Shown here: in pieces, positions 8,794 to 17,960 of the stretch
Layout of the letters: each line of letters opens with the position of its first letter
How positions within the stretch are numbered: the first letter of the stretch is position 1
Source: JALORV01 sp035429805
GTDB lineage: Bacteria; Pseudomonadota; Gammaproteobacteria; Burkholderiales; Burkholderiaceae_F
Reading direction: 5' to 3'
Length of the DNA stretch: 32,493 nucleotides
NCBI GenBank assembly: GCA_035429805.1
Contig: DAOMFL010000041.1
Span: forward strand, 1-32,493
Position numbers and translations under genes: made by a program
Notes under the pieces: generated by a model
The model's database searches: none
The model's input: only the letters and a program-made list of their open reading frames with translations
Told to the model about the DNA's origin: nothing

Positions 8794-9534
8794 ATGTATG
8801 CAGGTGAAGTCACAGCGGCGACTCTCATGGGAGCGCAGTTCAATCCCTCCACCCAAGCAGTACCTGCAGCCCGCAACGGGCCGTCGGCCGCGCTCGCATT
8901 GTGCTGTGGCCTGGCCTATGCGTATGGGCTGTCGATTGCGGCACAGTCGTTGGTCACGATGAACCCGTCGCGAGCGACCCCCGGCGCGATTCGCGTGCTC
9001 AGCATTCCGCCACTGGAACCACATCCGCTTGAACTGAAATCGGTGATGACCGCGAAGCCGCTCGTCAGCCTGCCGCTCGAGATGCTGTCACCACCGCAGT
9101 TCGATCTTGATGAGCTGCCGCTGCCGCAGACCCAGTGGCTTGCGGTGACTCAGTCAGCGGATACGGTCGCAAGTGGGCCCCCGGCGCCTGCAGTGGCCGG
9201 GAACCCGGACACAATGCTGGCACAGGCGCCCGCCGGAACGCTGCAAGACAGTCGACCAACCGTGAGTGACGCGGAACCGACGTCGGGCGAGGATCCGAGG
9301 GTCCCAGGTGGCGCGACACTCGTCGCGGCAGTCCTGATCGACGCCGATGGACGAGCAGTCACGGTACGAATCGTGGCGCCGTCCGATCGCCCCGACGAGG
9401 ACCAGAAATACGTTGCCGCCGTGACGGGCAGCCTGCTAGGAAAACCCACCCCGCCCCTCGCCCCAGGTGAAACCCGCTGGCTCGAGTTTCGAGTCAGGCA
9501 CGACGCTGGCGACAACATCATCGCCTCGGAGTAG
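8794..9534 (+). CDS. TonB-like energy-transducing protein
   Basis: This 246-residue protein has one hydrophobic segment at residues 31-54 (SAALALCCGLAYAYGLSIAA), a Pro/Ala-rich periplasmic stretch (about 60-165), and a C-terminal domain (about 170-240) that starts GGATLVAAVLIDADG and ends WLEFRVRHD, like TonB C-terminal domains. TonB normally couples the inner-membrane ExbB-ExbD proton motor to outer-membrane proteins; the ExbB-like gene starts 4 bases after this one stops. The N-terminus is longer than usual before the membrane segment; ATG 8830 is an alternative start. The usual Glu-Pro/Lys-Pro repeat of classical TonB is absent, so it is a divergent member. Linkage to an Rhs toxin rather than to a receptor is unusual. 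Confidence 0.7.
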   Translation: MYAGEVTAATLMGAQFNPSTQAVPAARNGPSAALALCCGLAYAYGLSIAAQSLVTMNPSRATPGAIRVLSIPPLEPHPLELKSVMTAKPLVSLPLEMLSPPQFDLDELPLPQTQWLAVTQSADTVASGPPAPAVAGNPDTMLAQAPAGTLQDSRPTVSDAEPTSGEDPRVPGGATLVAAVLIDADGRAVTVRIVAPSDRPDEDQKYVAAVTGSLLGKPTPPLAPGETRWLEFRVRHDAGDNIIASE

Positions 9535-9537
9535 CAA

Positions 9538-10278
9538 GTGCTCGCCACAATCATTGATCGAAGTCTGGTTGGCCTCGCCGGAGTGACGATGGCTTTGATC
9601 GTCTGGAAGGCGATTGAGTTGTACCTCCCAGCCTTGCAGCGACGGACGAGTCTCGAACGCACGGTCACCTCTGACATCGAACTCGACGAGGGACTCGAGC
9701 GCCTTGAGCGCGGTATGTCGCTGCTCGCCACCATTGCCGCCACGGCGCCATTCATAGGACTTGGGGCAACGGTGCTGCACATCATGCAGGCACTCAACTC
9801 CCTGGCCGGATCGAATGCGGAAGCCGGTGTGATTGCAGTCCCGATCGCCTCGGCACTCTATTCGACACTGCTCGGCCTCACCTCCGCGGTACCGGCTGCA
9901 ATCGCCTACAACCTGATGCAACGACGACTGCAGGTGATCGAAAATCGGGCGCGCCGCAACCTTCAGGCCGCCGCCGCACCGAGTACGTCCGCAGGCCACC
10001 CAGGCGGCGGCGCTCGACCACCCACAAGTGTCCGCACTCCCAGGGCGAACTCACGACCGGTGCTCGCGACCGCACCCACTCCGTCGATGGGACGACCGGA
10101 CGTTGCCGAGCACGCCGCACTTGACCCTGCCAAGCCGGATTCGCGGGACACGTCCGCGCAAACAAAGTTGCCAGACCCTGAAATATGGGTGGGTCCCGAT
10201 CCCGCAGCACCGACCGATTCGCGCGGAAACCATCGTCGGAATTCCCTGGGGCGACTCGTGAGGCCAGTCCAGGAATGA
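9538..10278 (+). CDS. ExbB/TolQ/MotA-family proton channel subunit
   Basis: This 246-residue protein starts at GTG 9538. It has three membrane helices at about residues 5-28, 61-83 and 103-126. The second and third carry the family pattern: APFIGLGATVLHIMQAL corresponds to the 'P-GLLGTV-GI' motif, and PIASALYSTLLGLTSAVPA to the 'I-EAL-TT--GL-VAIPA' motif. ExbB pentamers conduct protons with ExbD and power TonB. The cytoplasmic loop between helices 1 and 2 is short. After residue 140 there is a long, Pro/Ala/Thr-rich, probably disordered tail of about 105 residues that ordinary ExbB lacks. The last bases overlap the ExbD-like start (ATGA). Confidence 0.85.
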   Translation: MLATIIDRSLVGLAGVTMALIVWKAIELYLPALQRRTSLERTVTSDIELDEGLERLERGMSLLATIAATAPFIGLGATVLHIMQALNSLAGSNAEAGVIAVPIASALYSTLLGLTSAVPAAIAYNLMQRRLQVIENRARRNLQAAAAPSTSAGHPGGGARPPTSVRTPRANSRPVLATAPTPSMGRPDVAEHAALDPAKPDSRDTSAQTKLPDPEIWVGPDPAAPTDSRGNHRRNSLGRLVRPVQE

Positions 10279-10655
10279 GCCGGCTCAATCGCACCCGCGC
10301 ACCGCTGGCGGCCATCAACATCACCTCGCTGGTGGACGTCCTCCTGATTCTCGTGGCGGCGCTGCTTCTACTGGCGCCACAGTTCCTGAAGCCGGTCCCG
10401 GTGGACCTGCCGAAGACATCATTTGAGGGGCGTCCGACGCCACAGATGTCGCTCGTGGTGAGCCTCGCGAGGCAGGGCACCTTGATTGTCGACAACCAGC
10501 CGACACCTCTCGCGCGGGTGCAGGCGATGATCGTTCCAGAGGTCACTACCGTGCAGATCGCGGCCGACGGCGGCGTTGCGTACCGGGACGTGATTCGCCT
10601 GGTGGAATCATTGCGGCCGTACCGGCCGCGCGACATCGTGCTGATTTCCCGATGA
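10275..10655 (+). CDS. ExbD/TolR-family proton channel subunit
   Basis: This 126-residue protein starts at ATG 10275, overlapping the ExbB-like stop by four bases. A short cytoplasmic N-terminus leads into one membrane helix (about residues 13-35, INITSLVDVLLILVAALLLL). This contains the essential proton-carrying Asp at residue 21 in the family motif NI--LVDV. The remainder is a periplasmic ExbD/TolR domain (VDLPKTSFEG, then VVSLARQGTLIVDNQP). Length and layout are normal for the family. It should assemble with the ExbB-like protein. Its stop codon overlaps the start of a 58-codon ORF that in turn overlaps the start of Rhs2. Confidence 0.88.
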   Translation: MSRLNRTRAPLAAINITSLVDVLLILVAALLLLAPQFLKPVPVDLPKTSFEGRPTPQMSLVVSLARQGTLIVDNQPTPLARVQAMIVPEVTTVQIAADGGVAYRDVIRLVESLRPYRPRDIVLISR

Positions 10656-10828
10656 ACGTTGAAGATCAGTCTGAGCCCGGCGCAGCGACCTCTATCACCG
10701 CGACCTCGGACGACGTCCTGCAGTCGAGGTCTCGCCGGCCCTGCCGCGTCATTCAGGTACGTCGCTCGAGACGCACGACCGGAATCGAATCAAGCAACCA
10801 CACAGGAAGCCTCCTATGCGCCGCATGA
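10652..10828 (+). CDS. Small ORF bridging exbD-like and Rhs2
   Basis: This is a 58-codon frame (MNVEDQSEPGAATSIT...). ATG 10652 overlaps the ExbD-like stop (ATGA), and its own stop at 10826-10828 lies inside the first codons of Rhs2, again as ATGA with Met4 of Rhs2. No family is recognised; the second half is basic (SRSRRPCRVIQVRRSRR). It may encode a small protein, or serve only to carry ribosomes to Rhs2. The double overlap is the only evidence. Confidence 0.35.
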   Translation: MNVEDQSEPGAATSITATSDDVLQSRSRRPCRVIQVRRSRRTTGIESSNHTGSLLCAA

Positions 10829-13800
10829 CACGGATGACTGGCCGCCTCGCAGGGACACGAATGCCAGGCTTGAAGCGTTCGGCACGCGGGGGCCCGGTCG
10901 GCGTGGCCTTGACGGCCGCGCTCGTCACGTTCGCTGTCGGCGTCCCGGCGTCGGCGGACGACCTGGCACCGTCTGCGACCACGGCGCTGCAGGAACCCCA
11001 TGCGATGGTGCTTCCACCGCAGGACGTGTCGAATACCGCGGTCGCCGGGACGCCGAGCGCCGGCCAGGCGATCGGCACGGGTGGCACTCAATTGATGCCG
11101 GCCGACACGTCGGCCGACCTGGGCGCTGCCACCGTTGATTCGGGCGCCTCGGATGGGGCTGCGATGGCGACGGCCTATTCGATGCCAGCCGGAATCGCTG
11201 CCGGCAAGACACCGGGGACCGCCTCGGTTACCAGTAGTGGCGCGGCCGCCTACACGATCCCGCTGTGGGCGCCACCCGGCGTCGGCAACGTCCAACTCCG
11301 ACTCTCGCTGGTCTACGGGTCGCGCTCCGGCGACGGCGTCATGGGCAAGGGCTGGGCACTCGCAGGACTGCCGGCGGTCACGCGCTGCAACCGGACGCTT
11401 GCTCAGGATGGCACCTACGGTGTGCCGACCGGGGCGACCACGGACCGGCTTTGCCTCGAGGGCCAGCAGCTGAAGCTCGTGAGCGGCACGTACGGGGCCC
11501 AGGGCGCCGTGTACGGCAAGGAAATCGACGATTTCTCGCGCATCGAGCAGGTCGCCGACGCCGCGCATCAGTTCACCGGCTTCCGGGTGACCACCAAGAA
11601 CGGGTTGGTCTACGAGTACGGCATGACGCCGGATTCACAGATCCACTACGCCGGCAATGGCATCCGCCTGTGGGCACTCTCCAGCATCCATGATCGGCTG
11701 ACGCCGACCCCTAACAAGATCTCCATCACCTACCAGAACGACGCGGCTTACAACTCCGGCAGTGCCAATGTCGGCACGTACCGCGTCACGCAGATCGCCT
11801 ATCCGACGACGGCCACCGGGCAGGGCCCGTTCTATGAGGTCGACTTCGCCTACACGACACGCCCGACGGCCACGATTCGCGGCGCGGGTTACCTGCCGGG
11901 CGGTCCGCTGGCCAACACCATGAAGGAGGTGAACCAGCTCAACTCCATCACGATCAAGCCGTACGGCTCGGGCTCGGCGATCAAGACGTACACGATGACG
12001 TATGGTGCGGCGCCCACGACTGGACTGCTGCGCCTCAACTCCGTTCAGGAATGCGGTGCCACCACGTGCCTGCAGCCGACTTCGTTCACCTACTACGCCG
12101 GCAGCAACAGCATCGTCGGCACAGGAAACATCAATACCGGGCATCAGGCCGACCCGAACGACTCGACGTATGCCATGGACCTCAATGGCGACGGCCGCGA
12201 CGACCTGCTCTACCCGCACGTCGATGGCCCATTCTCCGAGCACTGGCTGGCGATGCTGTCGAGCGGCAGTGGATTCGCGGCGCCGATTGCGGTTGGGGCG
12301 TCGAGCAGCTACCTGTTTCCCGGCATCTATCGAGGTAAATTCGACAGCTCCGGCATCACCGGCGTGATGTTCGGAGCCACGATCTACAAGTACAACGGCT
12401 CCTCGTTCACGGCCACCGCCCTCAGCTTTCCGAACGAGACGGTGCGCGGCGCTGTCGATTGGGACGGTGACGGACTCGACGATGTCGTGACCGTCGATGC
12501 CACGCACGTCTACGTTCACCATAACCTCACGACGTCCGGCACCACGCTCTCCTTTGGCCCATCGGTCATGGTCTATGACAACAGCGCCGCAACCGGGGTG
12601 ACGTTCAGAGACTTCTTCGTCCAGGGTGGGGCGCGTCCGATCGACTTCAATGCCGATGGCCGCGTTGACATGATCATCGGCTGGACCAACAGCTCCGCCG
12701 GCACCAACGGCTTCTACGGACTGGTTTCCAATGGATTCGGTGCACTGGCCACCAAGGCGAACTTCCCGGCCCTGGCAGTGACCCAGTCGCCGGCATTCGG
12801 CGACTTCAACGCCGACGGCTGCACGGATGTGTTCTACGAATTCAACGCATTCGTTTCCGACTGCCATGGCAATTTCACGGCGGTCACGCCCGCGAGTCCG
12901 CCGTCGGCCAAGCCCTCGAAGCTGTTCGCCGACTGGAATGGCGACGGACGCACGGACATCCTGTACATCGCCACGGCAGGCGGCTGGTACGCCCTGCCGT
13001 CGCGCGGCGACAGCTTCGGCAGCCCGGTGTACACCGGGCGGACCTCGCCCAGCGGCACCGTGTGGTTCACCTGCGATCAGAACGGAGACACTGCTGTCGA
13101 TTTCTGCTTCCGCGACGATGGGGCGAGCGGAACGCTCAAGATTACCCTCCACTCCACTGTCAGCGGCCTGCCAGACCTGCTGCAGACGGCCACGGATGGT
13201 CTCGGCGTCACGCAGACCTTCACGTATTCGGGGATGCCGTGCGTTTTTGGTGACCTCGGCGGTCTCATCTACTTCAAGGGCAGCGGCGCGGTCTATCCAC
13301 AGCAGGATGTTCAGCTGCCGATGCCGATGGTGAGTAATCTCAACGTCAACGGCAACTCAGGCTATGCCTACGACCTCTCGTACACGTACTACTACGCACG
13401 CAGCGACCTCCAGGGTCGCGGGTTCGAAGGCTTCAGCACCGTCCAGACACTCGATTCTCGCAACGGGCTTTACCACTCGACCTACTTCAAGCAGGGGTTT
13501 CCTTACATTGGCAGCCCGTGGACGATGACCACCACGTATTTGAACTTTCTTGCCATCAACCTGAGAACCTCGGAATTGACCCTGGCCTACCAGGTTCCTG
13601 GCGGCTCCGGTTACGAGCAACGCTACTTCCCGTACGTCGCCAGCCGCACCGACAGGACGTACGAACCCAACCTTTCCGACGGAAGCTTGGGAGCGCTACT
13701 CGTTAGCCAGGCAGATACCAGCTTCAACTACGCCGACGGCTACGGCAATCCGACCACGGTGACGAGCACCGTCACCGACACGGACACCACCTCGCCGTAC

Positions 13801-16800
13801 AACGGCAATCAATGGACGTCGACCACCACCGCGGCGTACGCGAACGACAGCGGCACCAATTGCTTCGGCCTTCCGACGAGTGTGACGGTCACGCGCACGG
13901 CGCCTGGCCAGGCGGCCATGACGAGCACGCGCTCCGCCTCGGTTGATACGACACTGTGTCGCGTCACCCAGGTCGTCAACGAACCAAACAGCCTGACGCT
14001 CAAGACCACAGCGGTGCCCGGTTACGACGGCTGCGGCAACGTCAATGCCGTTACCGTGACCGGCAGCAATTTCGACGGCTCGACGCTTGCACCGCGCCTC
14101 ACGCAATTGAACTACGGCACACGCTGCCAGATGCCCGAGTCGGTGACCGACGCTTCGGGTGGCGCCACGACATTCGCCAACGACTATGCGTTCGGAGTGC
14201 CGATCTCATCAACAGACGCAAATGGTGCGTTGACTTCATGGGGGCACGACGAGTTCGGACGGACCAATCTGGAAATTCGACCGGACGGCACACGCACCAC
14301 GGTAGGGCTCGACTCGTGCAACAGCTCCGGCTGCATGAGCAGCACCGACACCACGCAGCGTTTCCACGCCAACGTCGTCTCGACGGGTGCAGCCTCCGAG
14401 ACCTACGCCAGCCGCGACGTGTACTTCGACGGTCTCGGCGAGGCCGTCAGCATGACCTACCTGCGTCCGAGCACAAGTACCACCACGGTCGCGACGACCG
14501 TGCACACTACCTACGACGCTCTCGGTCGTGTCGTCAACGAGTACAACCCGGCTTCTGGCACCGCCAACAACGGCTACGTGCAGCACGCGTACGACCTCCT
14601 GAACCGCCCACTCACTGCGAAGCTCTACAACGCGAGCAATGCCGTCGATCGGACGACCACGTACACCTACGCGGGCGATACGACAACCGTCACCGACCCG
14701 CTGAGCCATGCCCGCATCTTCGTGCGTGACGCGACCGGCCGGTTGCGCCGCGTGACCGACCCTTCGCCGGGCGGCACTACGTACCTCACGTACGACGCGT
14801 CCGGCAATCTGGCGAGCATCCAGGACCCGGCGGGCGTCACCTCCAGCGGCACCTACAACGTGCTCGGCCAGAAGACCGCCTGGACCGACGCTGACAGCGG
14901 CGCCTGGAGCTACCGCTACGATTCGCTCGGCGATCTCGTCGGCTGGACGGATGCCCGCAACCAGCCATTCAGCATGACTTACGACGCGCTGAGCCGACCG
15001 CTTACCCGCGTCGAGCCCGACGGCTCCAGCAGCTTCACCTATGGCAACTCCGCGGCCGCGCACAACATTGGCCGCCTGCAGAACGTCAGTGGCACGGGTG
15101 GGCTCAACGTCATGACGACGTTCAGCTACGACGGCATCGGCCGTCTCGCGAGCAAGACCCGCGGTGGAGTGGGCACTTACGACTACACCTACAACTCGAT
15201 CGGCCGGCTCGACAAGCTGTCCTTCCCGACGAGCCCGGTGCCGAGCGGCAAGACCGGTACTCGCGTGGTTGCGCACTACTACTACAACTACGGCGTGCCC
15301 GTATCGATCAAGGACGCCACCGAATCGAGCGAAGTGCCGCTGTGGTCCGCCACCGCGATCAACGACTTCGGCACGCCCACCTCCGAGACCTACGGCAGCA
15401 GCCTCGTCACCGTCACCACTGGATACAAGGCGCTCACCAACGAAATCGCCACGATCCAGGCCGGTGCCGCGCCATCGACGACCAATCGCCAGAATCTGTC
15501 CTACACCTGGGACACCGCCGGTCGCCTGAGCCAGCGCAAGGACGTCGCCCAGTCGCTCACCGAGGTGTTCACCTACGATGCGCTCGACCGCGTGACGGGA
15601 TCAACGCGCAATAGCGTGTCGAACCTCACGGTGGCGTACTCCCCGAGTGGCAACATCACCTCGAAGTCCGACGTGGGCACCTACACCTACGGCGACAGCG
15701 CCCATCCGCACGCAGTCACGGCCGCGGGCAGCCACAGCTTTACCTACGACGCCAACGGCAACCAGATCACCCGCGACGGGGCCTCGCAGGCCTGGGCATC
15801 GTTCAACCTGCCGGTACAGCTCGCCCAGCCGATCGCGGGGACGACCTACCTGAGCCAGTTCAGCTACGGCCCCAACCATGAGCTCGTGCAGCAGGTGGCC
15901 TCCTACTCGAACGGCACCGAGACGACCGTCTACGGCGACGATCTCGAGATCGAGACTTCCAGTGCCACCGGCGTCACCAACTACCGCCACTACGTCCCCA
16001 CACCGTCAGGCGCGATCCTGGTCACGCGCTCCTCCAACGCGACGGCGAGCACGCGGTTCGTGCTCGACGATCACCTCGGCAGCACCGACGCGGTCCTGGA
16101 TGGATCGACCGGCGCCCAGGTCGTGCGCGAGAGCTACACGGCCTACGGGGCACGGCGTGGCAGCGACTGGACCGCGACCACCGCTCCCGACTGGGTCGGG
16201 ATCGCCAACACCACCCGCCACGGCTACACCGGCCACGAGGAACTCGACAACCTGCTCCTCGTGCACATGGGCGGACGGGTCTATGACCCGGTCGTCGGGC
16301 GGGTGATTTCCGTCGATCCGCTGATCGGCGACATCGCCGACAGCCAGCAGATCAACCCCTACGCCTATGTCGGCAATCGGCCACTCAACACCACGGATCC
16401 GAGTGGCTACGAGACCAGCGCGTCGCCCGAAGGGTCGTATGCGGTCGGTGCCGGCGCCAACGTGGTGGCCAACATGGCAGCGGGCACGACGGCTGCCGAC
16501 GCTGCCGGCAGCCTGATTACGTACTGCATGCCCTGCACTGGTTACGCCATAGCCTTCTACATTGGCTACGGCCTCTACAACCACCTGACCGGCGGGGATG
16601 CCGAGAAGCTGCTCCCGGCCACCGCGATGCCGGGGTGGGCGTTCGGCGCTTCGGCGCAGATGGGACCGCTCTGCGGCCCTGGCGGCTCGATGTCGAGCAA
16701 CAGCTGCGGCGGCGGGGTGCTGTCGATGTCGGGGCAATTGCCTGGCGACAATAGTGCGCCCACTGGCAATAAGGCCGGCACGGCACAGCCTCCACTCGTG

Positions 16801-17358
16801 ACGTACAGCGTGTTGTATCAGGGTCGTGCCTATAAGGTCAGCACCCGACTCGTGCCGAGCGCCACGGCCGCCCGAACGGGACAGCTGCATACGGAGACGG
16901 TGGTCCAACCGGACTGCACAGGGTCTGTCTTCACGCAGGATCCGCAATGCGACGCTGTCTACCCTTCCTACGCGATTGAGAGTGCGATCCTATCCGCGTA
17001 CGGTGCATATTCGCTCGCAGCTGACGCGCTCGCGGCGAAGGGTGCAGCCGAGACAACAACGCTTTTCCGTGCCGTGAGCCATGCTGAGTACGCTGACATT
17101 CAGGCCACCGGCGTGCTGCGCGCGGGACCAAACTCGTTTGAAACGGGGAAGTGGTTCGCAGAGTCGGGGGCCGATGCAACGAAATGGGGTAACGTCCTTG
17201 AAGGTCCCGGGAACTTCCGGGTGATTCAGGTAGAACTCCCATCATCGACCGCCAGTCAATTCTTCCGTTTGGGTAGCCTTGATGGCACCGGCCCTGCTCG
17301 CTTTGGGACGTTCGATCAAATCGGTAACCCGACAATATCACTCTGGGCGGTACCATGA
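10816..17358 (+). CDS. Rhs2: SpvB/FG-GAP/Rhs fusion toxin with ADP-ribosyltransferase-like tip
   Basis: This is a 2180-residue TcB-TcC-like fusion. ATG 10816 is preceded by AGGAAG (10803-10808). Residues 25-48 form a Sec signal or anchor (VALTAALVTFAVGVPASA). An SpvB-like domain begins near residue 130 (SSGAAAYTIPLWAPPGVGNV). FG-GAP/VCBS calcium-type repeats follow (DLNGDGRDDLLYP near 456, DWNGDGRTDILYI near 706). Then come many YD repeats and the Rhs core, closing at DPSG (1861-1864). A Cys/Gly linker (MGPLCGPG at 1949, CGGGVLSMSGQ at 1964) is shared with Rhs3. The last 100 residues (from TTLFRAVSHAEY, 2080) look like an ADP-ribosyltransferase: the R2085 strand, GKWFAESGADATKWG, and the terminal PARFGTFDQIG. 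The target is unknown. It is coupled to the upstream exbD-like gene through overlaps. Confidence 0.9.
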   Translation: MRRMTRMTGRLAGTRMPGLKRSARGGPVGVALTAALVTFAVGVPASADDLAPSATTALQEPHAMVLPPQDVSNTAVAGTPSAGQAIGTGGTQLMPADTSADLGAATVDSGASDGAAMATAYSMPAGIAAGKTPGTASVTSSGAAAYTIPLWAPPGVGNVQLRLSLVYGSRSGDGVMGKGWALAGLPAVTRCNRTLAQDGTYGVPTGATTDRLCLEGQQLKLVSGTYGAQGAVYGKEIDDFSRIEQVADAAHQFTGFRVTTKNGLVYEYGMTPDSQIHYAGNGIRLWALSSIHDRLTPTPNKISITYQNDAAYNSGSANVGTYRVTQIAYPTTATGQGPFYEVDFAYTTRPTATIRGAGYLPGGPLANTMKEVNQLNSITIKPYGSGSAIKTYTMTYGAAPTTGLLRLNSVQECGATTCLQPTSFTYYAGSNSIVGTGNINTGHQADPNDSTYAMDLNGDGRDDLLYPHVDGPFSEHWLAMLSSGSGFAAPIAVGASSSYLFPGIYRGKFDSSGITGVMFGATIYKYNGSSFTATALSFPNETVRGAVDWDGDGLDDVVTVDATHVYVHHNLTTSGTTLSFGPSVMVYDNSAATGVTFRDFFVQGGARPIDFNADGRVDMIIGWTNSSAGTNGFYGLVSNGFGALATKANFPALAVTQSPAFGDFNADGCTDVFYEFNAFVSDCHGNFTAVTPASPPSAKPSKLFADWNGDGRTDILYIATAGGWYALPSRGDSFGSPVYTGRTSPSGTVWFTCDQNGDTAVDFCFRDDGASGTLKITLHSTVSGLPDLLQTATDGLGVTQTFTYSGMPCVFGDLGGLIYFKGSGAVYPQQDVQLPMPMVSNLNVNGNSGYAYDLSYTYYYARSDLQGRGFEGFSTVQTLDSRNGLYHSTYFKQGFPYIGSPWTMTTTYLNFLAINLRTSELTLAYQVPGGSGYEQRYFPYVASRTDRTYEPNLSDGSLGALLVSQADTSFNYADGYGNPTTVTSTVTDTDTTSPYNGNQWTSTTTAAYANDSGTNCFGLPTSVTVTRTAPGQAAMTSTRSASVDTTLCRVTQVVNEPNSLTLKTTAVPGYDGCGNVNAVTVTGSNFDGSTLAPRLTQLNYGTRCQMPESVTDASGGATTFANDYAFGVPISSTDANGALTSWGHDEFGRTNLEIRPDGTRTTVGLDSCNSSGCMSSTDTTQRFHANVVSTGAASETYASRDVYFDGLGEAVSMTYLRPSTSTTTVATTVHTTYDALGRVVNEYNPASGTANNGYVQHAYDLLNRPLTAKLYNASNAVDRTTTYTYAGDTTTVTDPLSHARIFVRDATGRLRRVTDPSPGGTTYLTYDASGNLASIQDPAGVTSSGTYNVLGQKTAWTDADSGAWSYRYDSLGDLVGWTDARNQPFSMTYDALSRPLTRVEPDGSSSFTYGNSAAAHNIGRLQNVSGTGGLNVMTTFSYDGIGRLASKTRGGVGTYDYTYNSIGRLDKLSFPTSPVPSGKTGTRVVAHYYYNYGVPVSIKDATESSEVPLWSATAINDFGTPTSETYGSSLVTVTTGYKALTNEIATIQAGAAPSTTNRQNLSYTWDTAGRLSQRKDVAQSLTEVFTYDALDRVTGSTRNSVSNLTVAYSPSGNITSKSDVGTYTYGDSAHPHAVTAAGSHSFTYDANGNQITRDGASQAWASFNLPVQLAQPIAGTTYLSQFSYGPNHELVQQVASYSNGTETTVYGDDLEIETSSATGVTNYRHYVPTPSGAILVTRSSNATASTRFVLDDHLGSTDAVLDGSTGAQVVRESYTAYGARRGSDWTATTAPDWVGIANTTRHGYTGHEELDNLLLVHMGGRVYDPVVGRVISVDPLIGDIADSQQINPYAYVGNRPLNTTDPSGYETSASPEGSYAVGAGANVVANMAAGTTAADAAGSLITYCMPCTGYAIAFYIGYGLYNHLTGGDAEKLLPATAMPGWAFGASAQMGPLCGPGGSMSSNSCGGGVLSMSGQLPGDNSAPTGNKAGTAQPPLVTYSVLYQGRAYKVSTRLVPSATAARTGQLHTETVVQPDCTGSVFTQDPQCDAVYPSYAIESAILSAYGAYSLAADALAAKGAAETTTLFRAVSHAEYADIQATGVLRAGPNSFETGKWFAESGADATKWGNVLEGPGNFRVIQVELPSSTASQFFRLGSLDGTGPARFGTFDQIGNPTISLWAVP

Positions 17359-17651
17359 CTCAGCGAGTCAAAGCACGGCTCCGATGGTTGGTTCCGGTAC
17401 CGTCGGACGGTTCGGCACCACGGGGTCGGCGGTTCACCTTGCCGGCACAGTTTGACAATCAGGGCGATGACTGGACCAACCATGCATGGAGCCTTGTCGT
17501 CGAATGCGATGGCAAGCCCGATTCACGCGGTGTTTATGAGGTTCAGGTTCACTTCCTGATGTCCAACGCTCCTGACGATTGGCTCGCGCGTGGGAGAAAG
17601 TTCATTTTGCACGAGGGGCCTACATGCATTGCCGAGGGCGAAGTGCTATAG
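17355..17651 (+). CDS. Probable immunity protein of Rhs2, EF-Tu domain III-like
   Basis: This 98-residue protein starts at ATG 17355, overlapping the Rhs2 stop (ATGA). There is no signal peptide or membrane segment, so it acts in the cytoplasm. By position it is the immunity protein. Its sequence resembles a small beta-barrel related to the third domain of elongation factor Tu: VKARLRWLVPVPSDGSAPRG at the start, a DDW segment in the middle, then YEVQVHFLMSNAPDDWLARG and FILHEGPTCIAEGEVL, which parallels the EF-Tu ending 'G-RFAIREGGRTVGAGVV'. Small proteins of this kind occur elsewhere as free-standing ORFs, but I know of no characterised role. A decoy that mimics the toxin's target is an attractive but unproved reading. 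Confidence 0.65.
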   Translation: MTQRVKARLRWLVPVPSDGSAPRGRRFTLPAQFDNQGDDWTNHAWSLVVECDGKPDSRGVYEVQVHFLMSNAPDDWLARGRKFILHEGPTCIAEGEVL

Positions 17652-17960
17652 AGATGCACAAGTATGCGGGATAGCCCCGCGCTTACCGTTGTGGCTCCCT
17701 ATGGGCTGTGAAGTGCCGCAGCCGGTCGCTGAATCGCTCGGGTGCAGGAAGAGCGAACAGCCGGCTCATGCAGCATGAAACAGTGAGCCACGAGAGCCGC
17801 TCCGGTGCTGTCGCGCGCGATTCGTCTATCGTGCCTTCGCTAGTTCCGGTCGCAGTTTCGGTTGGAAGAATGGAGCCTGGTCGTCGTCCGCATTATGTAT
17901 TCGTCCACAAGGATTGCTTTCCGCGCGCTGCATTGATGCCAACCGCTGGGAGACACGCAC
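17652..17960. other. 309-bp gap without a supported gene
   Basis: No supported gene. Short frames on both strands lack family features. The promoter of the phospholipase-D-like gene at 17961 probably lies here; the bases before its ATG (GGGAGA at 17948-17953) can serve as its ribosome-binding site. Confidence 0.5.

Noticed and set aside
14236..15276. 346-codon minus-strand frame
   Set aside because: Antisense shadow of the YD-repeat part of Rhs2.
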